Positions 1-7,513 of a stretch of 27,520 nucleotides of DNA are shown piece after piece (within the stretch, counting starts at the first letter, position 1; each line of letters starts with the position of its first letter). The stretch covers positions 1 to 27,520 of IMG/VR virus record IMGVR_UViG_3300047480_000113; one strand, 5' to 3'. The stretch comes from a virus. The notes under the pieces were generated by a model. The model was given only the letters and a program-made list of their open reading frames with translations, was not told the origin of the DNA and did not search any database. Both the position numbers and the translations under genes were made by a program.

Positions 1-770
1 ATCTCATACTGAATGTAAGCATATACGTACTTCTCAAACAACTTGTTTACAGTCACTAGGCTGTCATCACCATTCTCCATACCATCAGATATGTATTCAA
101 GAATAACTGACTCTCCCGACATATGTGAGCTAAAGTTAATAACTCCTGACTTCTTATCAATAGTAAACTGAGGATTTCCGTTGGCTGTCTCTGTATTTAA
201 ACCATATCGAGCACCAATGCCTGCCTCAAAATACCAATCTCCCTCATAATACCAACCATACTGTCCGTTATATTGGCTTATTGGGTTTAGATAAATGCTT
301 TTTTCAGTTCCTGTAATTCGGTCCCAATCAAGCTCAGAATACTGAGGCTCTAATGCATTTCCGTTTTGGTCGAAAAGAATCTTGCAGTTGTTATCCTGAA
401 GGTATGCCTTTGCAGACTGAACCTGAATATTCTCTGTCATTGGTCTAATAACACCATCCTTATATAGAGAGATGCGAACCCAATTGACATAGTCAGATGG
501 TAAGACAAATCGAAGTTGGTCACATACTGTAAGTTGAAGAACTTTAATTTCTTTAAAAGCATCGTAGTTTAACTCTTGAATAGCGCGCTTTGCATGAAAA
601 ATAATCTTGTAGCGCTCCTCATTATTTACTAGTGAGTGGTTGCCTGAATACATCAACATAAAGTTGTTGACAATTTCATACAGGCTTACATACTGATATG
701 AGCCCCAATTGGCATCCTCAGGTTGGTTACCACCATTCTCGTAGTATTGATATTGTGAAATATATGCCAT
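1..770 (-). CDS. Partial virion protein, connector/ring candidate (3' end outside window)
   Basis: The reading frame is open from an ATG at 770 to the left edge, giving about 256 residues with no stop, so the C-terminus is missing. The start lies 6 bp after the stop of the upstream 248-aa gene, so the two are co-transcribed. The protein begins MAYISQYQYYENGGNQ and is rich in Tyr, Asn and acidic residues. It has no signal peptide and no membrane segment. The early region (ERYKIIFHAKRAIQELNYDAF) looks helical, and beta-rich sequence follows. I infer a head-to-tail connector or tail ring protein from its place two to three genes after the major capsid protein in a podovirus-like order. No motif proves this, and another structural role is possible. 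Confidence 0.6.
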   Translation of the reverse strand, partial: MAYISQYQYYENGGNQPEDANWGSYQYVSLYEIVNNFMLMYSGNHSLVNNEERYKIIFHAKRAIQELNYDAFKEIKVLQLTVCDQLRFVLPSDYVNWVRISLYKDGVIRPMTENIQVQSAKAYLQDNNCKILFDQNGNALEPQYSELDWDRITGTEKSIYLNPISQYNGQYGWYYEGDWYFEAGIGARYGLNTETANGNPQFTIDKKSGVINFSSHMSGESVILEYISDGMENGDDSLVTVNKLFEKYVYAYIQYE

Positions 771-776
771 GGTCTA

Positions 777-1523
777 TTATTGTTGTGTACTAAATGCAGG
801 GTTTTCACTCTGCTCTTGTTGTATTGCGTACTGAGCAACTTGAATCTCTCTAATTGACATACCACAGTACTGAAGAATCTTCATAACCAATTTGTACTCG
901 TCTTCTCCCGGAAGCTCAAAATCTTGATAGTCAGGCTGAGATTGGTCAAATGCAGGCTCACCATTTGGCAAGCTAATATATGTCCACTTGGGGTCCTTAG
1001 GGAGCCTAAAGTAAGAGCACTTCAAAGATGATACTCCATTGATAGTGTCAGGATAAACTGTAATTATGTCTTCCTCAATGATATATGCAGGATACTTTGT
1101 TGTTGGTGCTGTAAGGTTTGAGTCTAACAACATGTAGAGGCGAGCATTAGCCACCTTTTCAGCATCACCCAATCTTGTGGCTCCATTAAAACAAGTCAAG
1201 CGGCTAATCATATAGAAGTTATAGCCTGTTGTTACCAAGGATGGTACGTAGTATTGGTTTGTTGTTGGAGATACCTGAGTAAGGGTATCATTACGTAGAA
1301 AACCCTCTAATACCTCAGCAATAGGATTCTCAATATCAGCATATTCAGTCCCTGATACGCGCGCATTCTCTGCATTTATCGTCTTATTGTAGCTGCTGTA
1401 GTACTCTTCATATATCTCCATCTGTGCCTGCTTGGCAAATAAATTGAAGTCAGAAGGAGAGATATATCCGTAGTTGTTCTTATTTAGAACAGACAATACA
1501 GTGTTTCTTACTGAGTTAATCAT
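777..1523 (-). CDS. Conserved virion protein, possible head-tail connector/ring protein
   Basis: This 248-aa protein starts with a helical segment (NSVRNTVLSVLNKNNYGYIS, then PSDFNLFAKQAQMEIYEEYY). I recognise this as the typical opening of a structural protein found next to the capsid genes of marine and freshwater Bacteroidota phages. The middle is beta-rich and the C-terminus is Gln-rich (AIQQEQSENPAFSTQQ). It has its own promoter-like box 15 nt before the ATG and follows a terminator, so it starts a new transcription unit that continues into the next gene 6 bp downstream. By position it is a candidate portal-adjacent adaptor or tail ring protein. The role is inferred from order only. Confidence 0.65.
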   Translation of the reverse strand: MINSVRNTVLSVLNKNNYGYISPSDFNLFAKQAQMEIYEEYYSSYNKTINAENARVSGTEYADIENPIAEVLEGFLRNDTLTQVSPTTNQYYVPSLVTTGYNFYMISRLTCFNGATRLGDAEKVANARLYMLLDSNLTAPTTKYPAYIIEEDIITVYPDTINGVSSLKCSYFRLPKDPKWTYISLPNGEPAFDQSQPDYQDFELPGEDEYKLVMKILQYCGMSIREIQVAQYAIQQEQSENPAFSTQQ

Positions 1524-1538
1524 TGAAATATCTTTTCA

Positions 1539-1546
1539 CAAAGATA
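1539..1546 (-). promoter_or_regulatory. Bacteroidota-type promoter box (TATCTTTG)
   Basis: The minus strand reads TATCTTTG, an exact match to the -7 consensus TAnnTTTG of Bacteroidota promoters. It ends 15 nt before the ATG of the 248-aa gene, so the leader would be very short. It follows directly on the T-tract of the preceding terminator, giving a compact terminator-promoter junction. Confidence 0.6.
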
Positions 1547-1580
1547 CAAAAAAATAAAGGTGCCGCTAGGACACCTTTAT
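1547..1580 (-). terminator. Rho-independent terminator after the 252-aa gene
   Basis: On the minus strand a 7-bp stem (AAAGGTG / CACCTTT, arms 1572-1578 and 1556-1562) with a 9-nt loop is followed by ATTTTTTTG. It would end transcription coming from the 252-aa gene before the promoter at 1539-1546. Confidence 0.8.
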
Positions 1581-1633
1581 CAAACAAACAAATGAGCGTA
1601 AACTCTAAAACAACATTACAAATATAATATTAT

Positions 1634-2392
1634 TTATGCATTCTCCAAGTGATGCTCTAACATTTTTAATGCCTCAATACCTTCATCGGTCTTCAGGTAC
1701 ATTGCAACAAGCATGTACGGGTCTTCACCGTAAGGTACATTAATCATTTTTTTCTTGTTGGTTGGTGTGTTATACCAAACCTCTTTGTTGCTGTTTCTAA
1801 AGCCAAGCAATCCCATGTCAAAGAAGATATGCACCTGAGACTGAAGTCTTAACATTGGGTCATCTAATGCGTTTAAGAATGAACCCGGGTAGTTACGTGC
1901 ATAGATAAGAACATCTCGTTTCATCTCTGCTGTTGTAACACGACTAACATCCTTATTGAATAATACGCGGTATACCGTCTCAAGCTCTTCGATTGAAAGC
2001 TCACGGGCCTTAATCAAAGCATCAACCTCTGCAGTAAGGTATTCTACCTCTTCTTGTGCATCACGCTCGTTATTAACCTCTTCAAAGATGGCACCATTCT
2101 GTGGATGATAATATAAGAACTCCTGAAGCACAGGATTGTTTTTTGGAACACTTAAGAAGCCATTCTCAAATATAATTGGTTGGATAATTGGATTTCCATC
2201 CTGCTCATCCTCAAAGGGGCTCCTTTGGTTTATCGCGTAGCGAAGTGGTCGGTTTTGATTCTTTTCTTCATCATACCAAAGAAGTGGTGAACGATGAGTA
2301 TTTCTTGCTGAAAGCATAAAGGACAACGGTGCCCTATCATTCTTGAGTCGATAGACTCTGTCGGCAGGAGCCAACTTTACTTTTTTTGACAT
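1634..2392 (-). CDS. Conserved phage protein of 252 aa, virion-associated by position
   Basis: The N-terminus is basic and contains PLSFMLSARNTHRSPLLWYD, followed by NRPLRYAINQRSPFEDEQDG and a segment about an expected input (VPKNNPVLQEFLYYHPQNG). Residues 105-135 are acidic and probably helical. There is no membrane segment or signal peptide. I recognise the NRxLRYAxNQxSPFxDEQD pattern as recurring in capsid-gene neighbourhoods of Bacteroidota and other marine phages, but I know no proven function. The gene is isolated by terminators on both sides, and no clear TAnnTTTG box was found between 2393 and 2421, so it may depend on readthrough from the capsid gene. Head decoration or head completion are possible roles. 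Confidence 0.6.
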   Translation of the reverse strand: MSKKVKLAPADRVYRLKNDRAPLSFMLSARNTHRSPLLWYDEEKNQNRPLRYAINQRSPFEDEQDGNPIIQPIIFENGFLSVPKNNPVLQEFLYYHPQNGAIFEEVNNERDAQEEVEYLTAEVDALIKARELSIEELETVYRVLFNKDVSRVTTAEMKRDVLIYARNYPGSFLNALDDPMLRLQSQVHIFFDMGLLGFRNSNKEVWYNTPTNKKKMINVPYGEDPYMLVAMYLKTDEGIEALKMLEHHLENA

Positions 2393-2421
2393 AAGATATA
2401 ATATAATTAAAGTTTAAAATA

Positions 2422-2447
2422 AGGGAGTGTCTTTGAAGACACTCCCT
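2422..2447 (-). terminator. Strong terminator after the major capsid gene; dyad copy 1
   Basis: A perfect 12-bp inverted repeat (arms 2422-2433 and 2436-2447, 2-nt centre) is followed on the minus strand by TTATTTT. It lies 19 bp beyond the capsid stop codon. Its core GTGTCTTTGAAGACAC occurs again inside two coding genes, at 9515-9534 and 22444-22461. Confidence 0.85.
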
Positions 2448-2465
2448 ATTTAGTTAATCCAAAGA

Positions 2466-3917
2466 TTAGGCTCCGTAACGGAACAATACGAAGTTGTTCG
2501 CACCCAAGGTACATACAGCACGCTCAGATAAGAAGTTGACTTCCATTGCATCGAGGTCGCTAGTAGCAGCACCACCGGCAGAACCTGTAATCCATGTTTT
2601 GTAACGGCGGTCTTCAGTCTCAGAAGCGCGGTAACGCACGTGTAAGAATGGACGCTTAGCGTTTTTACCAAGGATTTGGTCGTAAACAGTAGTTGAACCT
2701 GCAGGAACTAATAGACCTGTGATTGAGTTAGCAGTTGTAGCTCCTGTAGCAGAAGGAGTCAATCCACCACGCATAGTTGGGTCGTTGAGGTATTTCCAAT
2801 CTGTTTTGTAGAAGTCATAACCACGGCGGAATCCTGAGAAACCAAGGTTAAGGGCCATATCGCGGTCGTTATCAAACAAACCGTAAGAAGTACCACCTGC
2901 ACCGTAAGAGTTTTGAGCAGCCAACATATCATCGATATCGAAGCTGAAGTCACGGTTTACAAACAATACGTTTTCTTCGATAGAACCTTGCTTGTCAAGA
3001 CGTGAGATAACAGTGTCGAAGTCTTGTAATGAAGTTGGGTTACCACCACCCCATACGTTACCACGAGAGTTAACTACGTAGAATACACCCTCAGAACCTT
3101 TGTTACCAACTTGGTTGTTAACAGTCTGAGTGGCAACACCTGAACCTGATTCAGCAGGAACAGCTTCCAACATAGAAGTTTCGAGGTAGTCCTCAAAGCG
3201 GAGACGAGTCTCGTGCTCAGACTTCAAATACCAAAGGTATCCTGTAGCACCATTCTCAGTAGTTACTTCAATCCAACCAATTTGAGCCATGTCAGAACCT
3301 GAAACAGCGTACTTGTCTTTGATGATGATTGGGCTGTTAGAGAAGATTTCATCCTCAGCTTCCAATGAACCAATCATACCGTTAGTTCCTTTCTTGAACT
3401 CAGAACCATAGATAAATACGGTAAACTCGTTAGCAGCAGTGTTGTTGTTGTGGAAACCTGCAGCCTCGTAGAAGTAAACTGTAAATTGGTCAGTACCTGT
3501 GTTAACAGCAGTAACGATACCTTTGTTTTGAGTACCACCACCTGCAACATTAGGAGTGAGCATTACAGTTTGACCAACGCGAATTGCGATACCTGATACG
3601 TTCAAGTCATTCACAGTGAACTGTGCGTTATTAACAGGAGAACCTGAAGGAACAGCACCTGTAACAACCTTGGTGTACTTGGTATGCAAACGACCTTGCT
3701 CAGCCCATTTGATTTGGTCAGAGATAGACGGCATCTCAGCACCTACCATACGAAGGAAAGATGCAACGGTACGGTTTCCGTAGCGCTCAAATTCTTTCTC
3801 ATATGTATCAGGTAAATACTGATTCATGAAGTTAAAGTTTGTCAAGTAGTTGCTTGACAATGGTACCTGTTCAGCACTCGGCTGCAACTGATACGGAGGT
3901 GTAGCTAATAAAGACAT
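2466..3917 (-). CDS. Major capsid protein (HK97-fold candidate)
   Basis: This 483-aa protein would form the icosahedral shell. It follows the scaffold candidate, with TerL and portal before that, which is the normal place for the capsid gene. Its size is typical of a podovirus HK97-fold capsid protein. The N-terminal part (LTNFNFMNQYLPDTYEKEFER, then RYGNRTVASFLRMVGAEMPS and IKWAEQGRLHTKY) resembles capsid proteins of Bacteroidota phages. A Gly/Thr/Asn-rich beta segment (about 85-165) may be an inserted domain. The C-terminus (FLSERAVCTLGANNFVLFRYGA) has the hydrophobic ending common in this group. The leader just before the ATG is nearly pure A (AAAAAAAGAAAAAA), which fits high expression without a Shine-Dalgarno site. 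A strong terminator follows. Identification rests on context and pattern. Confidence 0.8.
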   Translation of the reverse strand: MSLLATPPYQLQPSAEQVPLSSNYLTNFNFMNQYLPDTYEKEFERYGNRTVASFLRMVGAEMPSISDQIKWAEQGRLHTKYTKVVTGAVPSGSPVNNAQFTVNDLNVSGIAIRVGQTVMLTPNVAGGGTQNKGIVTAVNTGTDQFTVYFYEAAGFHNNNTAANEFTVFIYGSEFKKGTNGMIGSLEAEDEIFSNSPIIIKDKYAVSGSDMAQIGWIEVTTENGATGYLWYLKSEHETRLRFEDYLETSMLEAVPAESGSGVATQTVNNQVGNKGSEGVFYVVNSRGNVWGGGNPTSLQDFDTVISRLDKQGSIEENVLFVNRDFSFDIDDMLAAQNSYGAGGTSYGLFDNDRDMALNLGFSGFRRGYDFYKTDWKYLNDPTMRGGLTPSATGATTANSITGLLVPAGSTTVYDQILGKNAKRPFLHVRYRASETEDRRYKTWITGSAGGAATSDLDAMEVNFLSERAVCTLGANNFVLFRYGA

Positions 3918-3937
3918 TTTTTTCTTTTTTTAATTGT

Positions 3938-5035
3938 TTATATTCTTTTTGCACTTTTGATTTTCAATCCACGACCTGTGTCAGGATTTACTTCTCGGAT
4001 TTGCATTCCTCCCTTAGATATTGCTTCAGGTGCTCTGCGCTCAGTCATATTAACATTTTTAATTTTTTTGTTAATATCATCCGTTGCATCAGATTGACCT
4101 TGTTCATAAAAGAACTTAGCAAACTTCTCGGGATTCATTGCAATTGCCAAAGACCTGTGGTAACCTACAGCATCGCTAATAAGCCCGCTCTCATCCAAAT
4201 ACCTATTAATAAAGTTGTATGGATTTGATTGTAGCTTCTTAAGCTCTGTCGCATCACCCGGAGAGAACACTAACTTCTTGTCGTCAATACTGAACTCAAA
4301 ACCTTTGAACTCTTGACTAAACACCTCGTCAGTCTTCTTCTGAAACCAAGAGGATTGACGCTCTTGCTCTTCCTGCAGACTCTTTGACTTTTGTATGTAT
4401 TGTTTATACGCCTCAAGCTCTTCCTTCTCTTCATCAGATACTCTGCTTCCAATTGACTCAACAGGTTGCTTATATTTCTCTTTTTGAGAGTTGAAATAAT
4501 CCTTGGCCTTAGCAATAGCCTTCTTCTTAGCAATCTTAGCTTTCTTAATATGAGAATCATCATCTAGGTCCTCATCATAAGCAAACTCTTCCATCATGGC
4601 TTCAATGTCTTCCTCATCGAGACCGACCTCTGTAGCCATGAAGTATTGCTTCAACATTGTATCAGGGTTCATGGAATCAAAGTCTTCTTGTAATTTCAAG
4701 TAGTCTTGGATACCACGCCCTGTTTCTTTCTTATACTTAAGGAACGCCTCAACATCCTCAGGTAACTCTTGGTTCTCCTGACGCTGAGCCATTAGCTCAT
4801 CAAATGAGCTAATCTCCTTGTTGTATCTTTTACCCAAATATGAAAGAACGTCTTCTTCTCTAAGTTCAGGAGTCTCAATTGGCGGTTCGTCAATTGGAGG
4901 TGTGTCGATAGGTGGCTCATCAATTGGAGCAGGAGGCGTATTTAAACTTTCCTCATGCTTCTGTAGTAATTCATCTTCTATCTGAGCTTGACTCTTCTCG
5001 ACAATTCCTGATACTTCTTTTACTTTAATTTCCAT
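3938..5035 (-). CDS. Candidate capsid scaffolding protein
   Basis: This 365-aa, highly charged protein sits directly before the capsid gene, the usual place for a scaffold. Residues 33-57 hold a short proline-acidic repeat (PPIDEPPIDTPPIDEPPIE), probably an extended linker. Residues 60-160 are acidic and helical (EEDIEAMMEEFAYDEDLDDD). Residues 160-235 are Lys/Glu-rich coiled coil (KKAKIAKKKAIAKAKDYF). The C-terminus is basic (GRGLKIKSAKRI), as in scaffolds that bind the capsid shell through a basic end. No protease motif was seen, so maturation cleavage, if any, must come from elsewhere. The gene begins a transcription unit with its own promoter box. Function is inferred from context and composition. 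Confidence 0.65.
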   Translation of the reverse strand: MEIKVKEVSGIVEKSQAQIEDELLQKHEESLNTPPAPIDEPPIDTPPIDEPPIETPELREEDVLSYLGKRYNKEISSFDELMAQRQENQELPEDVEAFLKYKKETGRGIQDYLKLQEDFDSMNPDTMLKQYFMATEVGLDEEDIEAMMEEFAYDEDLDDDSHIKKAKIAKKKAIAKAKDYFNSQKEKYKQPVESIGSRVSDEEKEELEAYKQYIQKSKSLQEEQERQSSWFQKKTDEVFSQEFKGFEFSIDDKKLVFSPGDATELKKLQSNPYNFINRYLDESGLISDAVGYHRSLAIAMNPEKFAKFFYEQGQSDATDDINKKIKNVNMTERRAPEAISKGGMQIREVNPDTGRGLKIKSAKRI

Positions 5036-5050
5036 TAGATTTAATTTTTA

Positions 5051-5058
5051 CAAAGTTA
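5051..5058 (-). promoter_or_regulatory. Promoter box (TAACTTTG) for scaffold-capsid unit
   Basis: The minus strand reads TAACTTTG, 15 nt before the scaffold ATG. The 18 bases at 5038-5055 (GATTTAATTTTTACAAAG on the plus strand) are identical to 11630-11647 before the 77-aa gene, including most of the box and the leader, so the two units are probably co-regulated. Confidence 0.6.
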
Positions 5059-5077
5059 TATATTATTTTTTATTGTT

Positions 5078-7513
5078 TTAGCGGGGTTCAAACTCGGCTA
5101 AATCAAACCCATCAAGGGAATCCTCATTAGACTCAAAGCTTATCGGAGGAAGATTGTTCTTTCTCTGATTAATTAATTTAGATTGCTCGCTGTTTTGCTG
5201 ACTAATACGTTTAGCCTTGGCTTCCTCACGGTCCTTCTCTCTATTACTCAATGACTCTTCTTCAACACCCTTAAGCTGCATCTGCATCTCGAACTCTGAC
5301 TGCATCAACTGCTGCTTGAGCATTGCTTCATTCTTCATTTTCTCAATATCAAAAGCCACCTCTGCCTGCTTAAGCTGCATCTTTGACTGAGTCTCAGCCT
5401 GAATCTTAGCCATGGCAGCCTGAGCTGACATCTGCTGAATCTGCATCTGCTGCTGTGCCTGCATAGCCTGCTGCTGAATAGCCATCTGTTGAGCCTTCTC
5501 CTCCTTCTTAACTCGTTTCAGTTTGAGGAGTTGGTTAGCCAATTTGATATTTTTAATTTCGCGTATATCAATCGCATCCTCAAGGTTAATATCACCCTTA
5601 GATAAAGCAACTTGAATGTTTTGTTCGAGTTGTGCTTTTTCCTCTTCATCAGGAGAGATATCAATAAAAATTCCGAAATCATATATGTATAGGTCTTTAA
5701 TTTCATCTAGTATTGATACATTATATTTACCAATCTTATTGGCAAAATCATCCCTGAAGTCAGCATACTCAAGAATATCTGCAATTCTGTACGTGAGTGC
5801 TTCAGATATAGACTTAAACATATATAAGCTTCCATCAAGTATATGACGTGTAGCAGTGTTTGAATTTAATGCAGCAAGTTTCTGTACGCCAATCAATGCA
5901 CGTGGGTCCGGGTCAGAACCATCTCTAGCCTCATTAAGACCTGTTACCGCACGAATCATGTCAAGGTAGTGGTTGTAGTTTGCAATAAGCATCTGAGTCT
6001 TAGCAGCACCTGAGTTGCTATTGAGCTCTTGGATTGGAACCCTAGCATTGTTAAAGTCCCCATCCTGTGTATAGCTACGACCAATAACGCTACCTGTTTG
6101 GAAGTAGAGTCTTAATGCATCCTCAGGATTATAAGCATTGCCCGTACCAAGGTCAACCTCATTGAGACCATCGGCGTCAATAAATACACCATCCGGAACA
6201 ACGCGCGATATAACCTGCTGAAGCTTTAAGTGCGTCAATTGGATGAGGTCAGCAAATGGTATCATTCTACGTACCAATGACTCAATTACACCCTTGTACA
6301 TACGAGGCGCAACAGCCACATAGTTTGGTAGTGCATGCTGAGTAGCAGACTTTGGTCTAACCATGTTCTGAGCTAGCTCCCACTTAAGCAGGATGTTAGT
6401 ACCCATAACCATGATTCCTTCATACCAAACGTCAATTATCTTCTCGACTTTTTCAAAACGACCTTCTTCCATCATCTCCACGGGAGGGTTGAAGTTCTCG
6501 TCTTTTTCAATCATTCGAGTATTTCCATTATCAAGAATTTTCTTCTTGTATACAATCTTTTTAGTAGTCTTATAGTTAAAGTATAGAAGAGTACACGTAT
6601 CACGGTAAAAAACATTATTTTCATAGAACTGAGCTACATTATAGTAGTCATACCAACTCTGACTGTATTTAGATATCTTCTCTAAATCTTCATTAGTAAG
6701 AGATTGGTCAATCTTGTAAAGCTCGGTAATTGGAAGTGTCTTAATCTCACCCCAATAGAAACAGTCACGGAAGTAAGGGTCTTCTGTATAGCTATAGACT
6801 ACGTTTGCCGGGTCTACGTATGACACCTGAATACCTGCTCCGGGAAGAAACTCGTGCTTCTCGACAGCAATACCAAGGCACATAAGGTCATAGTCACACT
6901 GACTACGAATATTGCTATACCTATTCTCATCAAGAATTGTATTGATAGCCTCCTCCTCTGCAATCTCAATTGCAGGCTTGTAGTTGAGGTTCATGTATAA
7001 CGATAGTTCCTCATCGCTATTTGGAAGCTCATCAGGCTTCATTACAAATGGGTCTACACCTGTGTTCTCTTGGATACTAGTAAGAAGGTCTTTTGCAACC
7101 ATCTGACTCTCAATCATATCCTGATACTTACTACGCTTTGCTTGTGACATTGCATCCTGTGCATACGCCTTAACTTTGAATAAGCGGTCTGACATTCCAT
7201 TGACAACAATGTCAACAAACTTAGGTATGATTGGAACAGGAGTCCAATCTAGATTGATATATGAAAGGTCGCCATCAACGGCAAGCTCATCCTTGTACTT
7301 CTGAATAGGTTGTTCTCCACGTGCATATAGACGGAGTCGGTGAAAGTCACGCCACTGACTGTAGTATCTACATTGGTTACCATCTTTTCTAAACCACTCA
7401 TATTGGATGGCCTGTCCAACTTGGAGACCAAACTCAAGGGTTTCTTTCTCTGCATCAGTTGCGAATTGACTCGGAAATGACGTAGATGATATGTTTACAA
7501 TTACTTCTTTCAT
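5078..7513 (-). CDS. Portal protein
   Basis: This 811-aa protein would form the dodecameric portal through which DNA is packaged. Its start overlaps the TerL stop by 4 bp (ATGA), the classical terminase-portal coupling. Residues 90-115 (PKFVDIVVNGMSDRLFKVKAYA) match the early conserved segment of portals from crAss-like and related Bacteroidota phages. Around 200-240 lies SQCDYDLMCLGIAVEKHEF followed by VSYVDPANVVYS, a typical wing-domain pattern. The region near 440-540 (LKLQQVISRVVPDGVFIDAD, YLDMIRAVTGLNEARDG) fits stem and clip. The last 150 residues are a Gln/Met-rich long helix (AIQQQAMQAQQQMQIQQ), consistent with an extended barrel or a disordered tail. The length is in the range for large podovirus portals. 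Confidence 0.88.
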   Translation of the reverse strand: MKEVIVNISSTSFPSQFATDAEKETLEFGLQVGQAIQYEWFRKDGNQCRYYSQWRDFHRLRLYARGEQPIQKYKDELAVDGDLSYINLDWTPVPIIPKFVDIVVNGMSDRLFKVKAYAQDAMSQAKRSKYQDMIESQMVAKDLLTSIQENTGVDPFVMKPDELPNSDEELSLYMNLNYKPAIEIAEEEAINTILDENRYSNIRSQCDYDLMCLGIAVEKHEFLPGAGIQVSYVDPANVVYSYTEDPYFRDCFYWGEIKTLPITELYKIDQSLTNEDLEKISKYSQSWYDYYNVAQFYENNVFYRDTCTLLYFNYKTTKKIVYKKKILDNGNTRMIEKDENFNPPVEMMEEGRFEKVEKIIDVWYEGIMVMGTNILLKWELAQNMVRPKSATQHALPNYVAVAPRMYKGVIESLVRRMIPFADLIQLTHLKLQQVISRVVPDGVFIDADGLNEVDLGTGNAYNPEDALRLYFQTGSVIGRSYTQDGDFNNARVPIQELNSNSGAAKTQMLIANYNHYLDMIRAVTGLNEARDGSDPDPRALIGVQKLAALNSNTATRHILDGSLYMFKSISEALTYRIADILEYADFRDDFANKIGKYNVSILDEIKDLYIYDFGIFIDISPDEEEKAQLEQNIQVALSKGDINLEDAIDIREIKNIKLANQLLKLKRVKKEEKAQQMAIQQQAMQAQQQMQIQQMSAQAAMAKIQAETQSKMQLKQAEVAFDIEKMKNEAMLKQQLMQSEFEMQMQLKGVEEESLSNREKDREEAKAKRISQQNSEQSKLINQRKNNLPPISFESNEDSLDGFDLAEFEPR

